From positions 135,299-199,298 of the forward strand of contig JABMCL010002912.1 of assembly GCA_018857735.1 (NCBI GenBank): 64,000 nt of DNA. Reading direction: 5' to 3'. The translations under genes and the position numbers were made by a program. Below the pieces are notes generated by a model. It saw nothing but the letters and a program-made list of their open reading frames with translations. It searched no databases and was not told the DNA's origin. This DNA is from Alviniconcha marisindica. Taxonomy: Eukaryota; Mollusca; Gastropoda; Provannidae. How positions within the stretch are numbered: the first letter of the stretch is position 1; each line of letters begins with the position of its first letter. This document shows positions 26,041-39,200 of the stretch, in pieces.

Positions 26041-27098
26041 TCACTGATGAGCTCTAAGTAACTGTACTACCTTGCTACAGCTCTCCAATGAAGTCAGAAG
26101 TTTTTTCAGGTCTTCCTGGTCCAACTCAATTGCCACCTGTTGACTGTCTCCTGCCCCATCTTGAAGGTCAAGGTCAACATTCACCAAAGGTTCATTGAGG
26201 GATGCCAGTTTATCTGATGACATGACCAGCTGCACAACAGCAAATGCGCAAGAATGACTAAAAACACAGCCCCTTAATGAATATAATTTAAAATATATAT
26301 AATATCAAGCCACAACCAGTGGACTTTTTTGTTTTTGCTGATAAGATGCAAAGTCAGTTTACACTTTAATAAGAAATCACACTCACAGTTACACATCAAA
26401 ACATTTTCAAATCAGCACAATTCTGTAAGTTTATCAGTGGCAGTTCTTCCATCTGTTAAATCACGACAAATGACTACTACTGAGTAAATACAAAAGCAGG
26501 TGAAATCCAGGTCATTTATGGTGTGCCCTTTGAACTCTACCCAAAACCAAGAATTCCACAAAGTGAAGTCTGACAGCTCTTCAGTTCACGTAAACTTGGT
26601 TGTTGTTATTGCAAGGGCTGGTGCAGTGGAAGGGTAAAAGAAGAAGAAAAATGAAGAAGAAGAAGAAAGTGATGATGGACAATGAAAAAGCAGCTTTGTT
26701 TATGTTTTGTGCTGCTAGTGACAAAAATAACCCAGAAAGAACTGAAGGTACTGAGCTGGGACTGGGAGGGAGTAATATTTTAACACTGTCTTAGTCTACC
26801 TGACACAGAACAACTGACTGTGCCTCAGCTACTTCAGCTGCAGCAAAATAAAAACAAACAACAATAACAACAACAAATATTGAGCAGTTTTAGTTGCCTG
26901 ACCATTCACAAACAGCAGAAACTATCATGAGCACTAACAGAAGAGAGAAATGTTCATAAATTCCTTATTATGGACTCTGTTACAAATAGTAATATGTACT
27001 GAATTCTTGTGCAGTAAGTAAGTCAGTAACTAGGTGTTTCACACCCAGTCAACCATTTCAGTTATATCAGGGTGAATCTTGTGTGGTACATATTATAA

Positions 27099-27163
<65 letters not shown>

Positions 27164-30100
27164 GCATGGCCCATGGGTGAAAACTGACAAAACTTAAAAT
27201 CCTGAAATCATGCTCAGTGTCCTGGTGTCTGCAATGGCAAATGAGGCTCAGAACACATGCGAGGTTCAATGCCAGATAGGACAAAACATCTGTGAGGAAA
27301 ATCCATGATGCTCAGATACATAAACTCTACCAGAGTTACATCCTCTAAGTCTAATGTTCAGAGTTCTAAAAAAACAAAAAACAAAACAACAGTATGCAGC
27401 CATTTTCTGGCTACCTTCACCCTCCATATATATATATAGTTCCAGGTCAGCTACCTATCCTGCAGTAATATACTATTAAAATAAATATTTAAAAAAAGGT
27501 AATATACTGATTTTTACCTTGAGCTGCCAGTCAAAGTCACGCAGAACACACTGCGACACGGCTGTTGTATCATCCAAAAGATGCTGTCGCAACTGATCCC
27601 TGTGCACTGATGCTGCCTCTGCAATGATCTTTCTCTGCTCTTCTGGCACCACCTTCATTGATTCCATCATCTGCACAAACACAGACATGTGCACACATAC
27701 ACAGTCAAACAAAACACTGCCAGGCACATGTAAACACATACCATCACACACACACATTAATAACACAAACAAAATTTACAACATTTTATTTTAAACAATT
27801 GCCCACCTCTGAAATGCATTTTGTCTGTAGTACCTTTAGTAGACACAACTAGAACTAGAAGTGATTAAAACACAATTGAAAAAATGCTAGAAACAAGAGT
27901 TTAAAAAGAAAACACACACAGGCACACGCACAAAAACTCATTGTCACACTGACTTGACAATGATTCTGATTTCATGGGATGTGGTGAGGTTAACCCTTTC
28001 CCTGCCAAAGAATGTGTGCTGTGGTTGCAATCTCTTCCCAAAAGAGCAGTGCAGATGGGTTAAGCTATCCAGAAACATTTATTTTTCTAGAACTTGGCCT
28101 CTCATGAGCATACATGAACAGCCCGAGTTTGAGCAGGGCGTCCCATGACGTCTTTTTGGCAAGTACGAAATGCTTCACCATGGACATCATATGACATTAT
28201 ACAGGCAGGGAAAGGGTTAACGTTGCATGCAAATAAATGTTTTCATGTAGAACAAACTGCAAGCCAACTTTCAGAAAACTATGGCATTCTGAATATGTAA
28301 AATAAATTGTTCATTTAAAAAAATGAAAAAACGGACTGCCAATATTTTAGGATGGGTGTGGGTGGGTGGGTGTGTGCAGAGGTGGGAGAGGGGCATGCCT
28401 ACTATACAAATGCTTCAGCGTTATATATTTATAAAATTCTGGTTCAGGTTCCTCTTTTATTTCTTTAATTCCAACCCCTGAGTTAATGAACAATGCTAAA
28501 GCATTGGTATGGTAATTTCAAGGCATGCCCCTCCCCCACCTCCAAGCACCCACCTACCTCTTCCCATCCTAAAATATTTGCAGTCTGTTGAATTTTAAGA
28601 ATAGTGAACTTAGAAGACATTTTTCTTTGTGCACTGACACATCCTACGTGTCAAAGCTGTACGCAGACAATTCCCAGACAAGAATATCAGCGACTACTGC
28701 CACAGGCTAATTTTAATAATTAAAGTAATAATTAAAGTATTTATAAAGCACAAAATCTTGTCCTTTGAGACTAACTAGTGCACACACAGACACACATTTT
28801 CACCTCTTCCAACCTGAAATGGCTTCAGATACACCAGAGGCACTTCACCAATACATTGCCCAAGCTGGCATGATCTGACAACTCACCTGATCTTTTGTTC
28901 TGTCATTTTTAACAGAGGAAGTGAGGAACTTTCTGAGCACTCCTGTGACAGACCACCATTCCTCCAGAGAAAGCGACTTGAGATACACATCTGGTGCTGG
29001 CGCTCTGTTGTGGCAAATCTGTTCTGCCAGTGCATGACACAGCTGTAGGAACAGAAAAGCAAATTGTACATCATCCTGATTTAATTTGTCATTACTTATA
29101 ACCTAATGGAGTGCCAAATATGTTATTATGCAAATAATAACACAAGCAACAGAGCGATAGAGGTTGTGGCTTTGTTATTAATACACTGGCATCAGTAATC
29201 CAGTTTAAAAAAATCAATAATAAAAACAAATCAAACTACAAATAAAAACAGCCAGTGTACATAAATGACTCAAGGTTGAGACAGAGTGAGGGATTTTTTC
29301 CAATTCTTTCAAGTCAACACTTGTGCAAACCTACCAGTACCAATGCTTTTACTTACTTTCCTGTGCACAGCACAAAGATAGTCCACATTAGACTTAAAGA
29401 TCCCAAGTTTATCTTTCAATAAATTAATAAGACATTAAATTGATTGAGAGAATGTCTAATGACCAATATATCTGGAGAGCACACAATTATAGCAGTCCGA
29501 GTGTCTGTGCATCTCTCAGTTCTGGAACACGGCACCATGGTGTTTGCCTGCTGACCTTGAGTTGTTCTTTGGGTGAATGTGAGGGCATTTTGAGCTGGGA
29601 AGATGTGAACCTGGTGATTTGTGATTTTGTGCATCATGGTGGCCTTGTTCACCATCCTGCAGGTTTTGAAGGTGTCCAAATTCAGCCCACAAGCAAGCAC
29701 AGAGGTACCACTTTTGGCACTGTAGTATGCGGCATGCACAGCACCTCTATACCTTCTCTGGGGAGCTGGACATTACCACAGGTACTACTAATGTATTAGT
29801 AAGGATCAAACACAGTGGCAGAGTACAGCCATACTCCTGGTACTAATACTATTGTACTTTAGTAACTCATTTGGATTGTGGTTGGGTTGTCCTTGTGGTT
29901 ACAATGCGTGAAGACACTGGTCTTGTTGGTCTTCACAGCTGTGGCTCGGATGTGTGCACCCCAGTTCAGATCCTCTGTGATTTCCACATACATAGATATT
30001 ATGGTCTGAAAACCCTTTTTGTGACTTGTCCATGGGATGGAAGGTGTAGTCATGGTGGATCTGCTTTTTCTTTCTGGACATGCTGAGGATGTGCATTTGC

Positions 30101-31129
30101 TGACATTGAGGGACACCTGACAGTTGATTTTCCATTTGTCTAGTCTCCAGTTCTTGGAGACTTGGAGAGTCACCACCTGTCTTGCCTTTATGTGGTACAC
30201 ATAGAAGTAGTAAGATTATTGTGCTTGTTAAAAATCCACTGTCAGTCTTTCTTGTCAGCCCAAAACAAGGCCTAATATTGTAACAGTATCCTGCAAGTTT
30301 TTATGTAAGACCATTACATTCTTCTTCCATCAGGAGTAGCCACAACCATCATTTTATTAGGCTCACTACAAGACGTATGCATCATCTATGCTTCCATGCT
30401 ACTGGCTGTTCTTGTTCAACATAGTTGACAAACTTCTTTATATAGATGTATAACTATAAGTTCACACTGCGAGGGTGTGTGCACGCTTAGCTGTAACCTG
30501 CCACCTGCGCTTTCGGCACAATGAGTGAATGACCATGATCTTTTAAGTGCTACTGTAGTAACGGATCGTTTAAATGCTTCTATCGTAACACAGGATCCTG
30601 AAATCAAAGTCCGCACGAAGAGTTGACTCGGGAGAAGAAACATTCTCCCGCTGCCCCTGCCGGGGATCGAACCTGCAACCTTTCGATAGCGAGTTCAACG
30701 CTCTACAACTGTCAGTGTCACTGAGGTACTATTGCAGCCTGTTAGGCTCAAAATCTTGACGCCAACGCTGGCGAGTGGTATGGAGAAACACTCACATTGT
30801 ATAATAACTACAGTGATAATTGTGCTACTCCAAACGACTGGAAAATCAAATATCAGTGATCGTAAGATCAAATCAATAGAATTAGAATTAGAAGCCTACA
30901 ATTTCGTTTACTTCTTTCTTGGTCGTAAGCAAAAGAAACACTGCAGTTTATAAAGAACACAGTAAGGAATCACTCGGATCTGGCCCGTGTATACAAACTA
31001 ATTGTGAAAGCAACGTATTAACATGAATTTTAACAGTTGATACAATTCAAAAATGCATACGTCGCTAGTTTCTGCACCGGACAGCTTCGACAGAGGAGTC
31101 AAAGCCTCCGCCCATTCTACTTCCGCCAT
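26041..31129 (-). CDS. COMMD8: COMM domain-containing protein 8
   Basis: COMMD proteins form a hetero-oligomeric ring within the Commander/CCC complex, which works in endosomal cargo recycling and NF-kB control. Coding exons are 31129-31061, 29042-28887, 27670-27518 and 26229-26041: 567 nt, in frame, 188 aa (human 183). Residues 1-116 are the helical N-terminal domain (WAEALTPLSKL, SLEEWWSVTGVLRKFL). The COMM domain runs from about residue 117 (LRDFDWQLKLVMSSDKLASL) through DLDQEDLKKLL-like helix residues to the C-terminus SCSKVVQLLRAHQ. The FDWQxKLxxSSDKxAxL block and the surrounding order match COMMD8 rather than other COMMD members. The start codon sits in ATGGCGGAAG at the edge of the promoter shared with ATP10. 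The stop TGA overlaps a consensus 5' splice site, so a four-residue longer C-terminus is possible. Confidence 0.92.
27015..27080 (+). repeat. GTAA-headed interspersed repeat (MTRV-like fragment)
   Basis: A GTAAGTAAGT run is followed by GGTGTTTCACACCCAGTCAA, then CCATTTCAGTTATATCAGGG. Closely similar copies lie at about 34308-34372 (plus), and fragments at about 14078-14140 and 44405-44435 (plus) and 41466-41512 (minus). The name is descriptive only; it is a short dispersed family of unknown class. Confidence 0.6.
27105..27161 (+). repeat. (AT)n microsatellite
   Basis: An uninterrupted TA run of about 55 bp in COMMD8 intron 3. Confidence 0.95.
27990..28220. mobile_element. piggyBac-like MITE with TTAA target duplication
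   Basis: The left end reads TTAACCCTTTCCCTGCC and the right end is its perfect inverse, GGCAGGGAAAGGGTTAA. The core is 223 bp between TTAA duplications, with no coding capacity. CCC termini in TTAA sites are the signature of piggyBac. It sits in COMMD8 intron 2. A related copy is at 60417-60646. Confidence 0.85.
28333..28590. mobile_element. Foldback element / long imperfect inverted repeat
   Basis: The left arm (about 28333-28425) has GACTGCCAATATTTTAGGAT, a GGGTGGGT run, then GAGAGGGGCATGCCT. The right arm (about 28500-28590) is its reverse complement with ATTTTAGGATGGGAAGAGG and GGGGGAGGGGCATGCC. The central spacer is roughly 75 bp. It is probably a MITE remnant in COMMD8 intron 2. Confidence 0.7.
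29420..30185 (-). mobile_element. Non-LTR retrotransposon C-terminal RT remnant
   Basis: Frameshifted minus-strand frames give, in order, LDKWKINCQVSLNVSKC, HILSMSRKKKQIHHDYT, EITEDLNWGAHIRATAVKT and then a C-terminal LNLDTFKTCRMVNKATMMHK-like stretch. This order (thumb after the catalytic core, then the post-RT tail) matches jockey/CR1-type LINEs and continues where the 1560-2155 fragment ends. It is multiply frameshifted, inactive, and inside COMMD8 intron 1. Confidence 0.65.
30470..30745 (-). mobile_element. tRNA-derived SINE
   Basis: The minus strand has a degenerate box A (ACAGTTGTAGAGCG, 30712-30699) and a perfect pol III box B (GGTTCGATCCC, 30673-30663) spaced as in a tRNA gene. A non-tRNA body follows (CGGGAGAATGTTTCTTCTCC). 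There is no matching acceptor stem, so this is a SINE head rather than a tRNA gene. It is in COMMD8 intron 1, same orientation as the gene. Confidence 0.65.
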
Positions 31130-31721
31130 GATCGCACCTGCTTTGCGAATCTGTGAGCGAGGAGACGATTCGCCCCCTCGATTTCGGTTATCCAATCATA
31201 GCAGTTGTTTCATGCGTCCAGTGTGATAGAGTTTAGAAGCAACACTGTACACACTGCGTTGCCAACTCTATTGAACCAAAGCAGTTGTGCTGTTATTTCA
31301 ATACTTCACATTTCTGAAACTGTAAAATGGATGTGATTCGAATATGAGATTTTTGACATGAGTTGAAATTTACGTGAACGACAACGTGATCTGTGTGTAG
31401 TTTAGGATTTGGTTATTGATAAGTTGGTGTGCTTTTCTCCGAAGCGGTCATGTCTTGCTATCAACGTGGGACACTTCCTGTACTGACCGCTGCACCATCG
31501 GAAAAATGAAAACTAATTTTGCTTCTCACTTCTCGGCTGTGGTGCGTCTATAACCACAGAAAGAACAACTTGATGGATAGCGAGAAAGTATACCTTTTCA
31601 AGCACGTGATATACTGGGTTCATATGATTGTGAAAGTTATTCAGTCTACAGACTGTCCGGTGTATTGTGACAAAGTTTGGATCACTTCCAACCGGATTGA
31701 GAATTGACAGTTACCTAAATC
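31130..31721. promoter_or_regulatory. Shared bidirectional promoter of COMMD8 and ATP10
   Basis: Only 592 bp separate the divergent COMMD8 and ATP10 start codons. Visible elements are a CCAAT box (about 31191), an ETS/YY1-like CTTCCGCCAT overlapping the COMMD8 start, and several CpGs near 31060-31180, a local enrichment compared with the AT-rich flanks. There is no clear TATA box. A 62-codon open frame (31519-31707) precedes the ATP10 start and would be an upstream ORF if transcription begins above 31519. Confidence 0.6.
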
Positions 31722-33159
31722 ATGGGTAACTATTTTGGAAGAGGAAATGTGAAACCCAAAGAACGACCAGTTGTGCCAAACCATTCAGTTCCAGCTGGGG
31801 TGCTGCATAAACACAAGGCACATCCAAACTATGGCTACAACTCCAACAGAATCAAAACCAACAAATATTCTATTTTGACGTTCCTGCCCAAAAACTTGTT
31901 TGAGCAGTTCCACAGATTTGCCAATTTATACTTTATATTTGTTGTGGCGTTGAACTGGGTTCCAGAGGTGAATGCATTTGCAAAGGAAATTGCAGCTTTG
32001 CCTGTGCTATTTGTGTTGTCTGTGACAGCAATAAAAGATGCTTATGAGGACTTCAGGAGATATCGATCAGACAAGAAAGTGAACTCTCTTACTTGTCGGG
32101 TTTACTCAAAGTATGTATTACACTGATTTTATGTGTATGTGTGTTTGTCTGTGCGCGATCATGCAAATATTCCATTAATGAATATTTTCTGTTTGATTGG
32201 TGACAGAAACAAAATATATTTGACATAAAAATTAAAGTGTAAGAGCTAAGGATGTCTCCAAGTCCATCATTCACTTCTTAAAATAAATCCATACTTCCAT
32301 GAAGAAGAATGTTTATGATAGGAATCAGTCAGCAATAAGAGATTCATGGAGTGTTGCTACATAAAATCAAATTTATATTTAACTGTCTAATGCACAAAAA
32401 TAAAAAGTACACAGATACTGATACAGTGATACTGATAGCCATTTTTGACTTGTCCAGGACAGTGACGATTTACTCATATTTAACCAATGAATAGAAATGA
32501 AAAGTACACATTGATACTGGTAGACAATTTTGACTGGTGGAATATGTGACAATGTCATGAATAATGACATTATGTAGAAAAAAAGAGTGTTTTTTATGGC
32601 TGTTATTTGTCAGGCTTGCACAGCATTCTGCAGTATATAAATACATATGTGAATGGTAGAATTTGAACTATATATGCAATGTTCACATTAATGTGTAATT
32701 TTCAATATTTTACTGGATAAGATTATTTTATAGCATAATGTACTGGAAACAAAAGCAGCAATTGGTCAGACGTACCAGCTGTTATTTTGGCTAAACAGTT
32801 CTAAAACATTTTTGGAATGCAGAACAGTGAGACAGTGTATGTGTGTGTGTGTGTGTGTGTGGTTTGGATGGAGAAGGGAGCTGGGTGTTTGCTAGCACAG
32901 CTCAGATAGTAGTATGGATGGCCATATATATATATTAATATATATAATATATATATATATAATATCTGGCTACAGTGATTATCAGACTGGTTTTTGAGAA
33001 CTACTTTCACTAGTTTCAGTGTTTCACCACCTTACACTATAGATGTCATAATGGCTTGAAAAATGTCTAGTGCGATCACTGGATATGTGTAGGATAATAC
33101 ACAAGGGAGTTAATTGGCACTTAACAAGCTACATAAACTCCAGAAAGAGGTACATCCTC

Positions 33160-33236
<77 letters not shown>

Positions 33237-36200
33237 GAACTCTGGAGGAGCTTATACCTTGTGTTTACTCGTATGCCAGGTGGGAGTTACCATAGGTGAC
33301 TCAGGTCTTTGCTGTTGTGTTTGTGTAATGTCTTTCAAACACTAATTAACTCCCTTAGGTGTTGATTCTGCAACAGTGCTCTGGGCCTTGTTCTGTTTCA
33401 AATTATATACAGGATTGTTCTTACAAAATTGTTGTCAGTGTGTGTAGCGTCATAATTGGTTGTACACGTTTTTTTAAAGACTGTTTGTTGCATGCAAGCT
33501 TTGAAAACTTATGGTTTGTGATCCCTTAATAATGGTGAAATCATATTATTATTAACTTAAGCTAATGCATACATAATTTACATATGTATCTATTTAGTAT
33601 TTATGATTATATGTATAATACTCCTAAGGCCTTTATATCATATATATATATATAATGATATATTTCAGGTCTGAAGAGCGCTATGTGAAACAGGAGTGGT
33701 CCAATGTTTATCCGGGTGACTTTGTCCACCTCTCATGCAATGAGATCATACCTGCTGACATTTTGCTGCTGCGCTCAAGTGATTCTGCAGGCATCTGCCA
33801 CATTGAGACAAGCAACATTGATGGAGAGAACAACCTCAAGCAAAGACAGACAGTCAGTGGTATTGACGTAGAGGTATGCGTACAAATTGCATTTGTATTT
33901 GTAGTTTGTACAGTTTGTTAGTAGTCAGCTGGCAAGTAATAGTCATTTAAAAAACAAACAAACTAATCAGTAATACTAATGGACCAATCCATTGTGACCG
34001 TAAGCTCCACCCTCAAGTCTGACAAATAACTGGACATTTTATTTTTTTGCGACTTAGCCGCGTTGAATGATTACTAATTTATATTGTATTGTACAACTGC
34101 TGATTATTTCTGATGTGTTTCCTGCACATTTTGACTGACTAAATGCCGAAATGGAGTTACTGTGCTTTAATTCTGCTCTGCTTTGATCTATTTTTGTTAA
34201 TGTTGATGTTTGCAAATATTTCTTAGGGAGTGTCACATGAATGCATGTGTCCTGTTTTGCTTACAAATACTTGTAGTACACATTTTTCCTCTGTTTGTGT
34301 GGGGGGGTAAGTAAGTAAGTAATATGGTGTTTTACACCCAGTCAACCATTACAGTTATATCAGGGTGATAGAAAGGGGGGGGGGGATTATTGAGTGGGCC
34401 ACAACGTACATTATTATTAGTAATATTTTGTTAGAAAAAATAAGAAAGTGTGGACATAATATACAATTGTTCAGTTTGTACATCTCTAAAGATTCTTTTT
34501 TTTCTTTTCTTTTTTATATAATATTAATTATATGAGAGTTTCACACAAATTTACATCAACCAGTGTTGGTGTTACATAATTATTATCATGAACTGACACA
34601 CTACTTCATACTTAATAGGCATACATACATGTATCACTGTCAGTCACTGTATGACTTTATGAACACTGGAAACTGTGTAGTCAGACGTTAGTCCTGAACT
34701 TTTACAAGATTCCCGCAATGTAATCCACTAAGGGACACTATTTTGTTCTCTTGTCCGAAATGTAGTTCATGGTCCCTATTTCTGTGATGAATTGAAGCAA
34801 TAATATTCATTTATATATATAACCTAAATTAGATAATTTGAAGGAAAAGTGCAGGCAGGTTGCTGCTTTCTTATTTTTCTAATTTTTTGGTTTTTGTTTG
34901 TTTGTTGTTGACACTAAAACTAGTGGAAGGTCTTTGAAGCTTAATTGTAGAAAGATTTTCATGTCTGGTCAGGGCTCCCATTAACTCACAAACCCACGAA
35001 CTGAAAACTTTACACTAAACTTGCAACTGGATGCCACGATGGGCCCACTGGATGCATTAAACATTGCCAGGCTTGATGGTTGTTAAATGTTAAGTCCAGA
35101 CCTGCTGTTCCTGACTGACCGACAGTAGGGGCATTACATGAAGAAGTTTGCCACTCTTTGTTTGATGTCACTGATATTTGCAACAGGGGTGTATACATAC
35201 ACATACATACTGTGTCCTGCAGTTTCTGTACCACTTCTTCTGTCTCAAGTCAAAACCAACAGCTACTTTACACTGACTGTTAAAGTGTTACTGACATAGT
35301 GACAAGTACACAACATTCTTCCAAACCTCATGAGAAGCAGAGGACTGTACACATGTTAGTTCACGTCAGTGGTCAGTGAGACACAATTACACCAAACACA
35401 CAGCTCATAGTCATAGTATACCAAGTTAACTATTATGTCATGGCAGCACTACATTATGAGACATTTTAGTCTTCTAGTTCTGAAAGGTTTGATCTCGTAA
35501 GTCATGTGGAGAAACTAAGGATGAACTCATTACGTAGAGATCTTTGTACAGACTGTCAAGACTGTCATTCTTAATTTTAAGGCTTAGACATAAAACTGAC
35601 TTGTGATTTTTCAGCCTTCCCTGAAAAGAAAATAGATCAAATGGAGTTCTTGAATAAAATCATCTTTCTTTTGTTCAAACTGGCACCGTAGTAATAAAAG
35701 GTGGCAACTTAAGAATTTTTGTGGTGGTAAGCCATGATACACACATTAATTACAGACCCAGTCTTAGCTTTTCATGGTACCTTTGGTCAATAGCACATTG
35801 TCCACAATAGGAGCATGAACCTCTAGTGCACTGAAGGCACACCTTGCCATAGGGTCATTGGTGCTGCCTGCTGCCACTTATTTCAGCTGGGGTGTTGTGT
35901 GACGGGGGCAGTTGCGCAAGATCACCCTGGACAGGTATGAAGCCTGGTCACCCCATGTGAACTGCTAGAAAGCAAAGTTACAGGCACACAACACATTCCT
36001 GACGTTGCTGGTGCTCGGCATCAGACATCAACATTGACTGCCAAGTAATGCACAGCTAGTTTGCCAATCGTTTCGGTTTAGGTGAGAACTGAGCTAATTG
36101 TCTGGGTCAAAAATCAGGTTGGGCTATTCATGAGCACTCTCTTAATTCTGGCATTGGCCAGGATCCAGAGTGCTGGGGACACCTCCTCAAGCTGTTTTCA

Positions 36201-39200
36201 GTGATGCAGGTTTGACACAAGGACATATAGAGGGAGAGAGGGGGAGAAAAAAACGGTTGTGCATTTTTAAAATCTTTTTGGTGTTGCAGCAGCTGAATAA
36301 AAAATAAAAAATCCCGGGGGGGGGGGGGGGGCGAGAGAGAGAGAGAGAGAGAGAGCAACATCTGAAGTTCCAGTTCCACCAATGATTTGAACTTGTAAAT
36401 GTTGGTGTGAGAGTCTAGATTGCAAATAATTAGACCATGGAGCTACTTGAGAAACCTGGTCACAGTTAAGTTTATATCACCCTCCCTTTACTTCACACAG
36501 CAGCCTTTTTGCTTCAGCAATCTTTAGCATTATTGTGTTTGTTATTGAAATAGGTGTTACTCATACAGCAGGTTCATTAAGGACTCTCCCATCCCAAGGA
36601 ACCATAACACACCAAGTTTCATCTTGATAGGTTCAGCAGGTTGGGCACCAAAATAATCATTCATGGCATTGACGCAGCCAGACTAGGTTTCTTCTTTGTG
36701 TACATAATTAAAATATAATTGCTCTTAATCTTAATTATAAGATAATTATAAATAGAACCACTGATGAAACACCACCCTGAAGAGTCACCCCAAATCTAAA
36801 GTCCTTTAAGTTCTAGAACAACTTTTTGTGACATCGTTTCCCTCCGTTCTCCATGTAGATAAACCAGACCAAGGACCATCCCTCATTGGAGACCACTTTA
36901 CCTTTTGTTTTGTTTTTAGTCTTGTCTTAAAAGAGGGGTTGACTCTACTAATACTGTTAATGTTATAGTGATACTATAAGAGTATAATACACATAAAGTC
37001 AAGTACTGAAGTTGTGTAGTTAGACTCCATTCAGTCTTTTGGGGCTTCTCTGAAGACCCACATTTTCACCTAGGTAGGGTAGTTGCTGTGATGACGGTGC
37101 CAGTGAGATCCGGTGTGGTGTGTGCTCATGCAGGTGTGTGTGTGGAGTGGCGCACAATTCCATAAATACTGTTCATTTCTTCAACTCTCTCTCTCTCTCT
37201 CTCTCTCTTGAGCTCTCCTATATATATAATACACACACACTTGGTACTACACCTAACTACTAAATACTGTGTGTAGTTGCTTTTTCTTGGGTGTGGTGTG
37301 GTTGGAGGTTGTTGTGTACTTTATTGGCAGTATAAATGTCTGGTAGTTTTAACTTGTGAGAGCCTACATCAGTACATGTATGCACTGTGACTGTGCATCA
37401 TCTGGCACTGTGAACACCCACGTTTTTGTGTGGAAGTTTTTATACGCAGTATAAAATAAATAAATTTTCATTCATTCATAGATTTAGAATTAGAGAGTGG
37501 TGATCTGTACTTCTATATATATATAGAGAGAGAGTGAGAGATGAGAAGGGTACTTGCACAATCTGTTCATTAACAACCTGGCTATTTAAGGTCATGCTCA
37601 CAGCAATGTCAGTTACTGAGTAGTGAGTACATTTAGGTAAATTTGCAGTTGTATTGAACACCTGTTTTGAGCCATACCTTGTTAGGAAGTAATTGTGAAG
37701 TTTGAGAATTTATTTATTTTGGTTGAAAATTGAATATTATATGTTTTTGGGAAACAAATGGGCTGAATTTTTAATAAATTTTTTTTAGAATTCTTTTTAT
37801 AACACACTCACACATGATGTCCTCACAGACGCTAGTAACAGTAATATCAACTGTTTGTTAAAATAGAACTGCTGTTCATTAATTGAAACTAAATTTTAGT
37901 TTCACCTTGATCTAAAACGGGTTGAGTTTTTAACAGGCCCTGGTGATTAGACCCAGTTAATTCTGTACAGTGAGTTCAGAGAATTGTGACTAATCCTCTG
38001 CCAGCAAGCACTGTACACTGTCTCTGACACCCAAGGGCCTGAGTTTGTTGCGCAATTCCACAGTCCTTTTAAAGTGTAGTGCTACCTTTAGCTGACAGCA
38101 CTGCCCTACATTGAGAGCAGGGTACTCTGGTACATTGAGAGTCCTGATATCTAGGTTTCAAGGTTGTATTTAGTTTTTTGCTCCTGTGGGCTAGAAGTAG
38201 AGTTACATTCACACAATACATTCCATATTTAAACAAGTACATGAGTACTAATAATAAATTACTACAGCACTTTATACATTAGAGAAGAACAAGTGCTCAA
38301 ACACAAATCAAAGTTGTGGATATATATATATATATATATAACTAAGGTACATGTAATAAACTGTGCAGCACACTGTCTTTTCAGTTGTAGACTTTTTTCA
38401 AAACTGTTGTTAGTGTTAATAAATGTATTATGCCCTTAAATTATATTTAAAAAAATGTGTTCTGCAAAAGTTTATTGATATGATAAATTACTGTTTAAAA
38501 ACAATAATCTCAAAACATCTGGTAGGAATAAAAGTTCTAGTATTATTAGAAAAATCACAATCCCATTGCCATTACTGTAAATGTTCCACCTTTTTTTAGT
38601 TTTGCCAATCATATGATCTTCTTTTTTCTGATTTTAAAAGTGAATTACATTCCTTTTATTTTTAGAGCAGTGTGACAGTGACTCAAAACAGTGACAGTGT
38701 GAACTTATGTTTGACAATTTCCCCCCAGCCAAGGCTCATCCCCTTTGTTTTGACTTTAAGACTACGTTTGCTTGATTTTTAGGCTGGTCTTGAGGACTTT
38801 AAAGAAGAGTTCCACTGTACTGTCAGGTCATGCTATCAGACAGCCTGATTTTAATGATGGTGGTTGCCACATCAGAGAGCAATCCTGCTGCACAGCTTAT
38901 GTTTGTTGCGAGAGGATTAAACAAACTTTCCACCCCTGGGAAACATATGGCCTTGCTGGTTTCTCTGACAGTGTATAAAGATTACATCTACTGTCAAGTC
39001 TGTACAAGTTAGCTCAGCTGATAAATGATGGCATGTGGTAATTACAGTTTACAGAGAAGTAGTGTCACAGTTGACTTTTGGTGGTGACTGTATTGTGTAC
39101 TGGGTGACTTGAGTGGGATTGGGGTCAAATAGAAATGGGATTGAAAGGGTTCACGTTAACTGGTAATTTCCAGTATGCTACCAGTTGTGAACAGAATATA

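Noticed and set aside
31722..31760. N-myristoylation of ATP10 (MGNYFG start)
   Set aside because: Gly2 is present but residue 6 is Gly rather than Ser/Thr, and P4-ATPases are not known to be myristoylated.
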